Part shown: positions 1 to 51,571 of the stretch, piece after piece | Position numbering within the stretch: the first letter of the stretch is position 1 | Layout: every line of letters begins with the position of its first letter | NCBI GenBank assembly: GCA_040954595.2 | Contig: CM082577.2 | Span: 9,114,001 to 9,178,000, forward strand | Reading direction: 5' to 3' | Length of the DNA stretch: 64,000 nucleotides | Source: Balanoglossus misakiensis | Taxonomy: Eukaryota; Hemichordata | The notes under the pieces: model-generated | Told to the model about the DNA's origin: nothing | Seen by the model: the letters and a program-made list of their open reading frames with translations, nothing else | The model's database searches: none | Made by a program: the position numbers and the translations under genes

Positions 1-3000
1 GTCGACGTTGCCAGAGACAGCGGCGATGTGCAGACACGTGAAGCCGTTGTGTTTGGTGCACTCGACGTCTGCCCCCAAGTCTAAGAAAAGCTTCGCTACC
101 TGTCGAATAACCAATTCCGTTTTAATCGTTAGTTTAGTTTAGTATGTGAACTGAGACGCTTCTATCAGTACGAACTTGCACAATTTGTTGCTCGTTGTAA
201 TTAAGATAAGTAGGGTATTCGCGAAGTACTGATGGACTAGAGACAGTGATATGTTGTTGGTGTTGTTTTGTCACATATCAAATTCGACGCCGCCTTTCTG
301 TCATTCTTACCTGCATGTGGCCAGTAGCAACCGCTAAATGCAGAGAGGTGCTTCCTTCATCGTCAGCATCTGTCAAGAAGTCTTCCGCTGGTATGCCTTT
401 TTCTTCACCTAGTTGTTGTATATAATTTGGGCAGTCAAGCGGGCACATACAATAGACAGACGTTAAGACACACTGATACACGGACAAATATGCATTTCCC
501 ATAGTAGCCGCTCAACAATACTCGATAATACTTAATAAAAAACAGATACAAAATTTCCTACCGACTTCAAAGAGAAACTTGATGGTTTCGAAATTTCCTC
601 GAATGGCGGCGAACATGAGCGGAGTGATGTCGTTGATTTCTTTCGCCCTGACGTCAGCACCGTGTTCGACCTAAACATCATTGGAGTAGAGAATGTGGAC
701 ACGCATTTAGCATAGATATGACAGCACATTTTTTGGCGAAACGGTGTGGAAAAAAAAGACGTTGTAAAACGTCTACTCCTGCAGTAAAATATATTCCGAC
801 ATTTAATTGGACAAGACGTAGTTTAATGAGACAGTGTGGAATTTTGTGCAGCCGATCAAAAGCAGTGGGAAGTAAAAGTTAGTCAACGTACCCGACATGT
901 ATTACATGTATATATTCGTGGGAAATTATGAGTTTCCGAGTGATCGAATCAACAACAGATCGGAACAAACAGCTAGGCGAACTCGTTGAGTTAAAAATTA
1001 GCGTTTGGACCAAAAAAAATTGTGCTCGGAGTAATCAACAGAACACGACTTTCAACTTTAGTGGTTTCTTGACAAGACTATAGGTGCGAACGGTCATCGC
1101 ACGGCTCTTACCAAAACTTTACACAGGTCAACGTTTCCCTGCATGGCCGCCTGGTGTAATGGCGTCATCTGATCGTAGTCCCTGACATTGACGTCCGCGT
1201 CCTTGGCAACCAATAGAACCTGAAAAAAACACATGGAATCGGATCGTGAGGAATATATCCACCGGGCCAACGCAATGGAGGTCTGCTATCTGCCGACCGG
1301 GCATTGTATAGGTAGAGATTGGAGGAACATAATATACTATTAAACGGCGTATTATTATGATGACCGGCACTATATTGTAACTATGGTTACATGTTTGATG
1401 ACGACACCTTTAGCAAAAGTAATTTATTAACGTTCTCTGAAGTACATATGGGGAAAAAGAGTAACTATCCAAATCGTTTCAAAATACCATAAAAGCAAAA
1501 CTCCTGAAAAATTGGCCAAACAGGTGCTTACTATACACTCGGAAACATCGCCGAACTTACTCGTATGAAAAACATGAACACCAAACAAGTCCAAGTATAG
1601 TGACAAGCCACCCACCTCTGTGGCCTCTCTGTGACCTTTCTTGGCGCTAAGGTGGATGGGAACCATTCCGTTGATGTCTCGGAAATTGACTTCGGCGCCG
1701 TACTTCAGCAGCACCTTCATCACGGACGTGTAGTTTCTCTTGGCCGCCACGTGAAGCGGCGTGATCTGGTACTCTTGGATTCGCACTGCCGGGTCTGCAA
1801 TCGATGTCATGCGCAGTATACAATGTATTAGGATGACTGTCAGAACCAACTTGTCGTCAACGCGCTAGAATCGGGTCTACACATTTCTGTGTTTTTATAT
1901 AATGATTATTTTGAGCGGAAATATCGCTATCGTGTACACGTATACATATATATACGTGCGGGAATTTCAGCGTTGCAGACGTCTTAAGTATACTACTGAG
2001 ATAATTGAGGCATATCTGTGAAATGATTGTGATATCTCCTGCTTGTTTTTGACATTTTGCTGCATTGGTAAACCCACGAGCTGTGTAAAAAGACGTCAGG
2101 TATCTGTGTAAAATGACGTCACATATCCTCACCGGCGCCTTGGTTCAGAAGTTCCTCCACTGCGTCTTCGTTGTTGTACCTCACAGCGTAGTGCAGCGGC
2201 GCCGCCCCGTTGACGTCAGTTTTGTTCAGCAAACCCGGCGTGAACAACATCACGTTCTGTATGACGTCAGCTCTTCCCGCGCGTGCAGCCTATGGGACGA
2301 CAAACAGAGGTGCAGAGAAAGATGGAGGCAAAGACAAAAACAATCACAGGTGTAGTGACACGGACAAAGGTGGAGAAGCGCCGTTGTGTTGTGTGAAATA
2401 AAAGAGGCCAAAAAACGTGTAACTGTGAAAGTTGTTCTTTTAAATGTAAGGAATCCGTCACCCTCGGCCAATTTGGCGCAGACCTTCAGAGTTAACCTTC
2501 CTGCAGAGCTTTAGATGTGCAAATGCGAGCATTGGGACCAGTGTGACAATGAAAATCCTTTGTTATTACATACAAAAGTGTTGGCTTCTGCAAAAACAAC
2601 TGGACAGTTTTCAGCTCTTTGTCTGAAATTCGACATCTGTAAAATGAGTTTGGACCCGCCGTTTTGTTTTGAGCTTTAGACATAATAACAAATTCATCTC
2701 TCTATACACTGCACCTGTGTCGACCGTCACGGTGACTACTTGAAGTTGAAAACATTAGGCCGAAATGTCTTCAATGTCAGATGTTGTTTTGATCATTTCC
2801 ACAGTCTATAATCGCTTACGACATTGGCTTATAGTAAAATGTACGTCTCTTTGTTAGGTTAAGTGGCGACGTCGTTTGATGATGTCGACCAAGCGTACTA
2901 TATTGGCATACCGCGGCCAAATGTTTGCCATACCTGCCAAATAGTCATCGATTCGTCGTCATCCTCCATCTCCTCCCGAAGCGTGCCTTCCATTCCGATG

Positions 3001-3212
3001 AGCAAACTCTTAAGGAGTCCGTCGTTTCGAAGCCTCGAGGATCGGCGAGACGACCTTCTCTTTCTGCCGACATTGTTGTTCTCTGCCTGCGTCCCAGGCC
3101 GCGATTTCTCTTTCGCGTCAGCGCCTTTCGAGTCGATCACCGACAGCTCGACGGCCACGGGGTTCGCAAACACGACGCCGCCGTTCGCACCATTTCCAAT
3201 ATGCTTGTCCAT
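1..3212 (-). CDS. TRPA1-like: TRPA1-family channel, gene A (5' part; cut by the left edge)
   Basis: Partial ankyrin-TRP channel. Seven coding exons are visible in transcription order: 2934-3212, 2133-2289, 1616-1794, 1112-1219, 562-670, 311-408 and 1-99 (cut). About 343 residues are covered, all junctions GT-AG and in frame (lengths 279, 157, 179, 108, 109 and 98 nt for the complete ones). The ATG at 3212 lies in a good context (ATCATGG). Exon 1 is a leader with an Arg/Lys/Ser-rich stretch (GRKRRSSRRSSR) and an acidic tail ending TIWQ. Exons 2-7 encode ankyrin repeats with TPLHxAA-type cores, e.g. QMTPLHQAAMQGN and DITPLMFAAIRGN. Assignment to TRPA rests on exon-by-exon correspondence with genes B-D, whose pores are visible. 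Exon 5 is especially close to gene B exon 5, sharing EINDITPLMFAAIRGN. The missing transmembrane part is expected to the left of the window. Nothing suggests a pseudogene. Confidence 0.9.
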
Positions 3213-3558
3213 GATCTCTCAGCGGAGAACAAACATCGCCGTTCTGGATCTGATAAACTTCTTTACACTTTCACTCGCGTCGACACCACAGCTACCTTTG
3301 TTTCCTTGAAGCCTGGTACAGCTTGCGCCCAAGTGTAAACCGGATTACGTAACCCAGGACGACACGGGTTGTCGCGCGTCTTTGGGCATGTACCAGACTT
3401 GTACCGACGTACTCTATGTACTGTTACGCATGCTTTGAATAACAAATCCACTCAAGGTTATTATGGAAGGGCACAATGGAGTGCGAGACAGGATTTAAGT
3501 GTTCACCACGTGACGAATGATTTGACGTGTTGACAAATAGGCCGGACACAGACGTACA

Positions 3559-3566
3559 CTTTTATA
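3559..3566 (-). promoter_or_regulatory. Candidate TATA box of gene A
   Basis: TATAAAAG on the minus strand, about 350 nt upstream of gene A's ATG. Motif match only. Confidence 0.35.
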
Positions 3567-3821
3567 TCAAGACTTGTTCATATTATGAATACTGTACATA
3601 TAATACTATGCTGTATGATCATTTGATACCAAATCCATCCGTGTCTTGGCAACAAGAAGTGTACCAGTTTTCGTCAGCCTTCATTTCATTTAACAAACTA
3701 CGCAAACGGTAAAATCGTCAGGATGTGATACATTTAACACGCAGACTCTCTTCATTCGGTAATAACTTAAGGCTAATTTATTCATTATGCTTGATTCTAG
3801 TAATAGTTGAGTTCATAAATA

Positions 3822-3827
3822 TTTATT
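3822..3827 (-). promoter_or_regulatory. Candidate polyadenylation signal of gene B
   Basis: AATAAA on the minus strand, about 850 nt past the stop. A second hexamer sits at 3777-3782. Confidence 0.3.
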
Positions 3828-4676
3828 GCTCAAAGTCAGACAAACTTCTAAACCGACGTCTTCAATGTCAAGATGACAAGCTGAGCTGATTTCCGGTACA
3901 ACATCTCGAGAATTACACGTCTGAAGATTCTTTGGCATTTAATTGTCGTAGGTCAAATTCACTCCATGCGTTGCATAGAAAAAATACCTTGATAACTATA
4001 CATGTATAATAAATGTAATAAATCACCGATAAACGTCTTGCTGCAAAGAACCACTGCTTGTGGTATAAAACAAGGTACATTGTATTTGGTAAAATGTATA
4101 TTGCACGGGATTATGAGCTGTCAATATCACAGTTCGTCTTAGCTGATAAAATAAAGCTATTATTGTCCACAATTTTCTTATATTTAATAACTTAAAACTG
4201 ATATGCGTTATATCTCTGAAAATCAAAGTTAATTAATTAACTTATACCAAATTAGAGTATGAATATCTAACCCGAATGTAAATGTCAGTCAAGGCCCGGA
4301 TGTTAATCCTATATCGCTTAGCACTACTATCAACATAAGCCAATTTTTGAGTAAAGGGTGCGTGTCTGAATGTGCTCGTGACCATGTTGTGGCGCTCGCT
4401 TTTCGCGTGGCCCACCAAGAAAAATATCTGATTGGTTAGATCAACGGTATCCGTATTGTCTATTATCTATTTTACAGGTGACATTGAGCCTTCAATTGAG
4501 ATGTTTAGCTTAGTTTACACGAACTATGTGCATTAGTGACGTACGTGTATCTGTGATAAGAGCACGATCGAAATAAACGGCTTAGTTGTGTGTTTTAAAT
4601 TGTTTTCATACAAAAGATTAGGAAAATGTGAAAATCTGTCCCCGCGGCGAGGAGCGTAAATATCTCTATAGTTGAA

Positions 4677-17478
<12,802 letters not shown>

Positions 17479-20025
17479 ATTGTCTCGTCACGGGCACGGG
17501 GAGTAGTGACCGTGCTCTTTGACCTGCGGGCGGCCCGGCTCCCTGTAAGTGAATCGATCGACAGAGACGCGCAACGGTCAAAAAGAATTCATTTGTCTTC
17601 AGTGTGTCGCGGCCGTGACAATAATAAAACTGACGTATAGCCAACTCGCATTCTTATGGTCACGCAAGCGCGCCCGTTGAGTGTAACATAACTCCGTCTC
17701 ACCAGAGCATGTCCCTCAAACTACCGACGTATAAATAGGAACGCGGGCCGTCAGAGAACAGGGTAAAAATTGACATAATCCAGACGTGAAGCGTACCTAC
17801 CCTCACAAGTTAGCAGACTTGCCGTCCCCGATCCAACACAAGCCCCTGCTCTTCGCCGTTGTGCTCCGAGAATTTATGTGTATACATTCACTTTCCAACT
17901 TTACGTAATTTCCCAACGCATTGCTTCCGTACAGTCATTGCCGATATCTGTCTTGAGGGATCTATGTCGCTTGCCCAGACCTGATGATGCCCAGCACCGG
18001 GACAGCGTCACCACAGTACGGTCGGTCGGTCACAACACTGCGCGATCCAGTTCTCTGTGAACCGCCCGCCTCGCCGACAACCGCCTACGGGGCGCGATGA
18101 CACTGTTTACGTATGAATATTCATCATGTCTTGCGCAAAAGTCAGGCATGCACGACCGGGTTAATACAAAAACAGCAGTCGACGTCGACGCTGTCCTCGT
18201 CCGAAATTGTCTCTCGCCTACTTGCCTCGCAAAATGTCTTTGTCTCTAGGCTTTTGGATATACCAAAAATGCGTAAAAAATACATTTAGTAATGACATAT
18301 GAGCAGCATATGATGTCACCGTGCCTTTCATTGTTTTCCAGCATTTGATCATTTGTTTGTCCTCGCGTCTGGAAACGCGCGTCTATAAATATAACAGGGC
18401 AATAGAGAAAGCCACGTATTTAGAGTTGAAAGCGAATTAACGCGCACAATGAAATGCATGCTTTTGAAAGAATTCTGTCGTACACGAAGAATACATATTA
18501 TACAATTAACCTTCTCGAACGTCAACAAATAACATTGATGTCAACGCCCAGTATCTACGACCATAGATAGTCTATGCTACGACACAGTTATATCCCATAC
18601 TTTCGAACCGAACATTGAGTGAATACTTTGCTGCGAAGCTTATAGGCCTTAATAATGACTTGGGCCAGCAAAAACATTTCGTTATAACTGTCATGCAAGC
18701 GACCAAGCATGTGATACGAGAGCCAAAAGTTCACGTAACATTTAAAGTTCATGGCGGTTTTAGGAGACCTTGACCAAGCTAAAAATACATGTTCCTCACA
18801 GTTGCACATAAGGGGTATGTTGTTGGCACCCATCCCCCAATGTTATCTTATCTGGAAACCGTCATGTTATGTTTCGAAAATCGCTTTGCTAAATGTAAGA
18901 TATACTGACTCAGGGCCCAGGGACTGATGGCCAGACTACGATTAGTTAACGCGATTAATTCTATGCTGTGTCCTGTTGCCTTATTAGCGAGCATCGCGCA
19001 GGCGGCACAAAATAACTGTGACATATTGATTGATGGATTAGCCGCAACTGCTGGCTAGTTGAAAACAACAGTGTAAACATGAAAGATATTTATAGTTTTA
19101 TTAAATGTGCCACGCCCATGTTTTTTTTTTTATGGCAGCCAGTATTTACTGGAGAAATCGAGTTTCGTTAACTTACAAATATTGCTTGTCATCGTAAGAT
19201 TCATGGAGGAAAGAGAGAAAAAACGGCGACAATTTACAAACTATAAAATTATGTAGTTTTCGAGCACAAAATCAAAGGAAAAACTTCGCGTTTTAACATG
19301 CTGAAAGCCAACCATAGAGGGGTAATTTGGCCATCATGAAATTAGGGGCGTTCACAATGCCATTGCCAAATATAAGACGCATGGTTAGTCGATACAGTTA
19401 AACAAATGGGGGAAATCTATCCTTTTCAGCAAACTTGTCAAAACCAGCTTTTTTTCATTCTGGGTCATTCCGCCCCCAAATGCAAGATTATGTTTTGAGA
19501 AACCTTAATATGGGGAGGGATATCCCATTTCTACTCGCGCATAAGACTGCGCATGGGATTTCACACTCTTTCCCCGGAGCCGAGCCTTGCTGACATTTAT
19601 TGCAGAACAAACCAAAATTAAATTCTCGTATTCATGAAATTTATTTGCAGTATGAAATACATTAAGTGACAAAAAAATTTGACGAACTACATGTACACGC
19701 AATGTATTGGTACTTTACATATGGACATCATCAGAATTCGTATGTATAGCAAATGATGTAAATGTTTTTCAAAAGAAAACTGCAGATCGAAATATGACAG
19801 CAGTTTGGTACAAGATGCATTCAATTTATATACACATTTGTATTAATTCATAATCCTCTAGATGTAAATTTATGCAAAATGTAAATGTCGGCGATTAGTT
19901 AGCTTAAATAAATATTAATTTGGTATAATGATAACATCTATAAAATTGACGATTTAAAATTTTCTTTGATGCTGAATTGCTCCGAATAATACTAGCGTCG
20001 TTATTCTAAAACTATGAAGAATAAA
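17479..20025. other. Intergenic region between gene C and gene B
   Basis: 2.55 kb. The 700 bp next to gene B's ATG are richer in GC and CpG, as expected of a promoter. No exon or RNA gene seen. Gene C's 3' UTR lies at the right end. Confidence 0.6.
19640..19645 (-). promoter_or_regulatory. Candidate polyadenylation signal of gene C
   Basis: AATAAA on the minus strand, about 380 nt after the TAA at 20026. Confidence 0.4.
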
Positions 20026-31983
<11,958 letters not shown>

Positions 31984-32349
31984 CTTGGATTTTGAGAAGG
32001 TGGTTGTTACTTTCACCTTGTGTTTACAGCACTTAAGTATCGATTGTTGGTACCGTTCGTTGACCTCGTGACCTCGTCAATATACACCGTCTACTCTTGC
32101 TGACACAAAAGACCCCACTCTGAGAGACTGTGAAAAGGCGTGGATTCCCACTTAAGCAATCTTTCTTAAATCACTGATTCATTCAAAAGCAAATATCCCG
32201 GGAGACAAAAAGTCAAACAATCTGGGTCACGACACTGTTTACTGCTAGTTCACCTAGGATACGGTAATTATATGCCTGGTTTGGTTACGGTTTATCAACG
32301 TAAAATAAACGCCTTCTGGCATAAGCATAGAAATACGCCTTCACAACGA

Positions 32350-32357
32350 TTTATATA
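32350..32357 (-). promoter_or_regulatory. Candidate TATA box of gene C
   Basis: TATATAAA on the minus strand, about 370 nt upstream of the ATG, a spacing similar to that in gene A. Confidence 0.3.
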
Positions 32358-33230
32358 CCGAGCATTTACACAATCGGAGACACGGTCTGTGAATCCGTCA
32401 GCCCCGGCACCAGTATATGTGTGATTTACGGAGTGTTAGGCCTATACCCGCCTGTCACGTCAGCTCGGCTTGATTAACCATGCGTTCACAAACGTTTTTC
32501 GCTCCGCGCCTGCCAACGGAGTAATTGCAGCGTATATCGACGTATTGTAGACCAATTTGGCAGAGAGAAGGCGCAACAATTTTTTGAGGAAATACACGGA
32601 CTATTGACCTAAATCTACAAACGGGGATGTGAATACATGTATAGTTAAAGGGTGTTCAACGCATGGCGTAACACTGCAGAATGTTCAATCTTTTTTGCCC
32701 TTCTCTCTCAGCATTTTTTTTTGGAGGGGGGGGGGGTTCGGAACGGAATATACCACCGTTTAGTGCATTTTATATCAAAAGTCTAAGAAGTACATCAGAA
32801 CACGACTAACTATACTTCACAGGAATTGAGTTAGTGTGAAGTTTTTGATAACTGGGTAAAAAATCACATCGTCATAAAAGGGACGATTAACACTAGCAGC
32901 ATGAGAAGTAAGAAAGGACAACACAAAGCTATGTATTTGTGTCTAAGTTTATACACTGACCTCTAAAGTAGGTCACAAACAAACCAACGAAAGAGCTCAT
33001 TAAAACCGCGGAAATAGAGCTGAGGTCAGTAGCTTTCGACTTCTGATTTGGTCGGTCCAATGCCATGAAGTATACAAACTGCGTGATTTAATACAATCAT
33101 CAATCTTCAAAGACATGCGGTTGCTGTCCACGTTGCCGGTGGCAACGTCGGTGTCCCATGACAACATCACTGTCAACAAGTAAACAAAAGCGTCTACAAA
33201 GGCAAATTCGTGAGAGAGAAAAAAAAAAGA

Positions 33231-33236
33231 TTTATT
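33231..33236 (-). promoter_or_regulatory. Candidate polyadenylation signal of gene D
   Basis: AATAAA on the minus strand, about 460 nt after the TAG at 33697. Confidence 0.4.
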
Positions 33237-33696
33237 TCAAGCCGTCGCCTGCCCATACACGCTCGAAGCAAAACAGTGTGTATAACAAAACAATACCAAC
33301 GTGGGTAACCCAGGTGGAGACATTTTTCTCTGGTCATTGAAGCGTCAACGTGGTATGTGCTGGGAAAAACAAAAAAGCTATATTTGAAGTAATTTGTTAT
33401 TTTCTCTTACTGTGATAGTCTGAATATCGTGCTTCAAGAAGATGGCAAAAAGTTTGCGAATAATAAATATTTTTGTTCATTACTGAAATAAATAAAAAAC
33501 TCTGTCTAAAAGAATTCCGTCACATTGCATCCTAAAAATGTTTCATTTCAACGCTTGGGCGTAGGTGGCGCTGTGGTCGTCGGTTTCTTGGATGGTCCAC
33601 GGCAAATTAATTCTCACAGATTATCCTATCGTCTGATCAAAAAACGGTCTACAAACCGACGATAGAAGTCACGTGAGCGGATCGTTTTCCAGCCAG

Positions 33697-48244
<14,548 letters not shown>

Positions 48245-48277
48245 CTTGACGATTAGAATTCGACGAGCCCAAGTACA
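48245..48277 (-). other. Possible 5' extension of gene D exon 1
   Basis: On the minus strand a pyrimidine-rich tract ending CTGCAG lies just before 48277, a good 3' splice site. The 33 nt from there to the chosen ATG are open in frame. They may be 5' UTR spliced from an upstream exon, or extra coding sequence. No upstream partner exon was identified with confidence. Confidence 0.35.
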
Positions 48278-49121
48278 CTGCAGAAAAAGAGACACTCCGC
48301 TCCCAGATTCCGGATATCAACTGCTTCCTAGATGATCGAGTAGTGAGTGGTATCAGCGATACGCACAAAGGAGAACCGTGGTTGGGTTTCAGTCGTGACG
48401 CACCGCCCTTCGTATACCGTACCACATTAAATGTGTCTCATCCAGGCCCGATCCGACCGGCTTCCCGGCAACTGCAAGCTTTGTACCGATGAAATGCGAG
48501 AATGACCCGGCGACTCGCACCACACAGATTGACCTAAAAACGCTTATAGCATCCTCGAAGATATTAGTATAGAACATGCGTTGGAGATGATACAGGCTGC
48601 ATGTGATATATGATATCCGTCAGAGACTGCCTTCGTCTAACTGGTGTAATAGCCAGATTTCTCCTTGCGGCCCTATACGTCCTCGGGCTCGATAAACCCA
48701 TTATGCGTATAGGTCATTGCCATTTGACTTGACTATAAGGTCGACGAGGAGGTCACATGCTTTGGGAACAGAAATAAACGTTGTAGAAAAGATCGAATTT
48801 CTTCGCTATAAATGATCACACCGAGAGTGCGGTAATCGTTCCCCCACACTAGTAAAGACGAAATGTTGCCCTAGTTTTATTCTGACGTCATGCCGCGAGG
48901 AAAGTGTGAGTTGGCGCCTTTTTTGAAAACACGAGTTCAGGGGTACCAGCAAGCTTGAATTTGGTGGAAAGTGGAACGATTATTCGACCTAAAACATGGA
49001 AGTTTTATGCCATATTATCGTCGATATCACGGTTCCCCCTAGGGTAAACTTTATTAAATGACTGTGATGTGCATTAAAAAGAATGTTTTTTTTGTCGGTC
49101 AAGTGGTAAATCCAAGCACAG

Positions 49122-49277
49122 GTGCCTGATGATGTCGAACGGCCTCTGCAACTGAATACACCTGTGCATCCAAGAATGTCAGCGTCTGTGCCCGGGGAAG
49201 TTCTCAAAATGTCTCGCGGAATTCCATTTCCAACAGCTGCATCAACATCCGATGTCGTCGAAGGTTTTCCGCCTCAA
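49122..49277 (+). other. Orphan exon-like ORF
   Basis: A 156-nt open stretch (52 codons, phase 0 at both ends) flanked by ...AAGCACAG before and GTGAGT after. The product contains DDVERPLQLNTPVHPRMSAS and ends in VEGFPPQ. No neighbouring plus-strand exon was found. It could be an exon of an unrecognised gene or a transposon fragment. Confidence 0.3.
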
Positions 49278-49629
49278 GTGAGTTTTCAGGCGGGTCCTAC
49301 TCTTCAGGAATGTATACTTTGAAATTCACAACTGGGTGAAAGGGAAGATTGCTGAATTATTCTGGGGTAGAAATGTACAGGTTTCTTCCTAAAACGGGGC
49401 AAATTCCCCCCTTAATTCATTGCTTGCAGCGGACAGTTGTGAAAATTTAAAAAAAGCATGTCAAAAAGTTCCCCAGTTGTATCGTTCACGCAAAAATATG
49501 CACTTGGAAATTGGGTATAGTACATGGTTCGTCAATCCCGGACGATCCCATATGGAACTGCTGCGCCCTCTGTGGTGTATTAAGGTATGCAGCAGAGCAA
49601 ATTCCAAAACCACACATATTCGACTTCAT

Positions 49630-49635
49630 TTTATT
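49630..49635 (-). promoter_or_regulatory. Polyadenylation signal for the two-exon gene
   Basis: AATAAA on the minus strand, about 160 nt beyond the TAG at 49795. Position and orientation fit; cleavage site not visible. Confidence 0.4.
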
Positions 49636-49794
49636 TTTTACAAAAGTATGAAAATGCGGGTTGTAGTAACTTATTCTGCAGATACCAGTATATCTACATG
49701 ACTCAAGTGAGTTCAATGTGATGAACCAGCCATCAGCGATCAGGCCAGCCGACAGCGATGCACCAGCCCACCACCAAGGCTACAATTATTGCAG

Positions 49795-50669
49795 CTAGTC
49801 CTCCTTAACCCTCTCCTTTAGTTTGGACACGAGTGCAGTGAGATCACTGCGGTACTTGGTGCATTCAGTGCATCTTTTTTCTCCTGCAAGCATGGAGCAC
49901 TTAGTTGTTCTGACTGTTGAGTGGTACACACTCCCATCGATGGCCTTGGAACTGTAGTCACCTTCAATGTAGGCAGATGCATCTTGCTCCCCGTCACCCT
50001 TACTTGTAACAAGACTAATAAATTCTTCATCAGAATTTCCTGCACAGACGTAGGAGTTGCTGATCAAGTCGACCAGTTTGTTCAGTGTCTGGAGAGAATT
50101 GATGGCCACGAGCGGGAAACCCTCAAAAACTGTGTGCGATTTTGGAATCGATTTCCCGTGGATGACGACCTTCCATTGTAAATCTTCTGTCACAGCAATA
50201 CTCTTGGATGTCTTCAGGTCCTCTCCTATCTCTTCCACTTTGTAGAAACGCAGCGACGATTCCATCATCACATGTGACCAGCCAGGCGGCAGGGTGACTT
50301 GGTTTAAATTTTGCCGAAGGAAGGAAAAATCAAATGTTACCTATGTAGCAAAAAAAAATAATCAGAAAACAGCATAAGTAATGACACGTCCAGAAACAAA
50401 GCTGCAAAAGCAGTTATCAACTCTGAATGTTTCCCAAAACAAAATAATGTAGCACTTGCTTATGTGATAACATGAACTCCCCAAACTGATAGGGACAGCA
50501 CATACATACCCCAATAAAACTAAAACCTGCAGAATGTGTAGCTACGTAGTGCTGTACAATACAGCTGAGTAATTACCTTCTTTACAGTTGCTTCAGACTT
50601 GCGCCGGGCTGCCACCACCGACGCGTAGTAATGTTTCGGCCGATACCACTTATTTTTCTTGTAGGGCAT
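49795..50669 (-). CDS. Two-exon gene, unknown function (about 212 residues)
   Basis: Exon 1 is 50577-50669, starting ATG with MPYKKNKWYRPKHYYASVVA and ending AAG before a GTAATT donor. Exon 2 is 49795-50340, entered after an ATAG acceptor in phase 0 and running 181 codons to TAG. Exon 1 is strongly basic and aromatic. Exon 2 has hydrophobic blocks (VTLPPGWSHVM, GFPLVAINSLQTLNKLVDLI), a Cys cluster (CSMLAGEKRCTECTKY) and a charged helical C terminus. Zinc binding by the Cys cluster is possible but unproven. I do not recognise the family; the style recalls domesticated or decaying transposon proteins of marine invertebrates, which is only an impression. An AATAAA on the minus strand lies about 160 nt after the stop. 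Confidence 0.55.
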
Positions 50670-50779
50670 ATTCTTAATAGGAAAAAGGAACGGGTACTTA
50701 GGTTATTAGGTAAACCAGGGCGAACAAAAAATGCCAGAAAAATCAAGCGGTCAAGAACAATCAAGGGATAGAACTGGAT

Positions 50780-50821
50780 GGGTTTTGGAGGGGTACTTGC
50801 GGAAGTACCCCTCCAAAACCC
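50780..50821. repeat. Perfect 19-bp hairpin with 4-nt loop
   Basis: GGGTTTTGGAGGGGTACTT, loop GCGG, then the exact complement. It lies about 110 nt upstream of the ATG of the two-exon gene. Function unknown; the loop is too short for a typical microRNA precursor. Confidence 0.7.
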
Positions 50822-51125
50822 CTCCAATTCTCTCCCACAACGCACCTTGTTTCCAAGATGGCGGTTAAGACAAACCAAAATACATGTACGCATCGATTTA
50901 TCCATGAATGAACCGCTTAGGAAAGAAAACTACACACTTACCTCTTTTCCGAGTATTAATTATTTGGAATATATCAAAGTTTTGTGAATTCTGATCATTA
51001 TATGGTCGTTTTGCGTCAATGTTCTTCGCCACTGACAGCACGACTGACCCACGCTCACGCACTATGCTGCAGCTGGTGTGACGTCATCAGCAGCCGACCC
51101 TGGCGAAAGAACAATGCCCGTTCTT

Positions 51126-51231
51126 GCCTCTCACGACAGAGGGCGCCGTCAATAACCTTTGGCTTTTCAGAGAGGCGGTGAAAAGCTCATGTGAAAAGCC
51201 AAAGGTCATTGACGGCGCCCTATTGAGAGGC
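51126..51231. mobile_element. Foldback element, about 106 bp
   Basis: Arms of about 40 nt: CTCTC....GGGCGCCGTCAAT and AACCTTTGGCTTTTCA on the left, the complement TGAAAAGCCAAAGGT..ATTGACGGCGCCC..GAGAG on the right, with a small loop. No coding capacity. Confidence 0.65.
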
Positions 51232-51437
51232 AATGCCCGTGTTTACAGGGACTGTGGTAGGGTCTATGGTTTCCATGACAAAGCGGTTTATTTTACCTAG
51301 ACACGTTCGAACACTATGACCATAGCTGCATTTTCATCCTTATTGCGACCATAGTGACCCAACAGAGTACACAGCCACCACTGAGCAAAGTCGTATTTTT
51401 TTTCTAAATTGTTAGAATAACAAAAAAAATCAACCAC

Positions 51438-51463
51438 TGACCTCGACGTGACTCGAACACGAA
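51438..51463 (-). pseudogene. Truncated tRNA-Trp remnant (T arm and 3' end)
   Basis: The minus strand has TTCGTGTTCGAGTCACGTCG running into AGGTCA and GTGGTTGA plus a T-run. This is the T arm and 3' end of the tRNA above with two or three changes. The 5' two-thirds is absent. Confidence 0.7.
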
Positions 51464-51571
51464 CTGTGTAAACATTTTGAAAATGTACCAGGATGGTACA
51501 GTGATGTAAAAGTGTGTCAGCTGACTGATTGGGAAGTAAGAACGAAAATAAACTTGCTCCGTTTTGCAAAA

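Larger units (their letters stand above)
3213..4676. other. Intergenic region between gene B and gene A
   Basis: 1.46 kb, AT-rich, no exon seen. It should hold gene B's 3' UTR and gene A's promoter. A minus-strand AATAAA lies at 3822-3827 (about 850 nt after gene B's stop) and another near 3777. Confidence 0.6.
31984..33696. other. Intergenic region between gene D and gene C
   Basis: 1.71 kb with gene C's promoter on the left and gene D's 3' end on the right. A short G-run lies near 32730. No exon seen. Confidence 0.6.

Noticed and set aside
17730-17737. TATAAATA upstream of gene B
   Set aside because: It reads as a TATA box on the plus strand, away from gene B, and no plus-strand gene starts nearby.
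32014-32016. Earlier start for gene C, 11 codons upstream
   Set aside because: The codon is GTG. ATG at 31983 has a good context and is the first ATG in frame.
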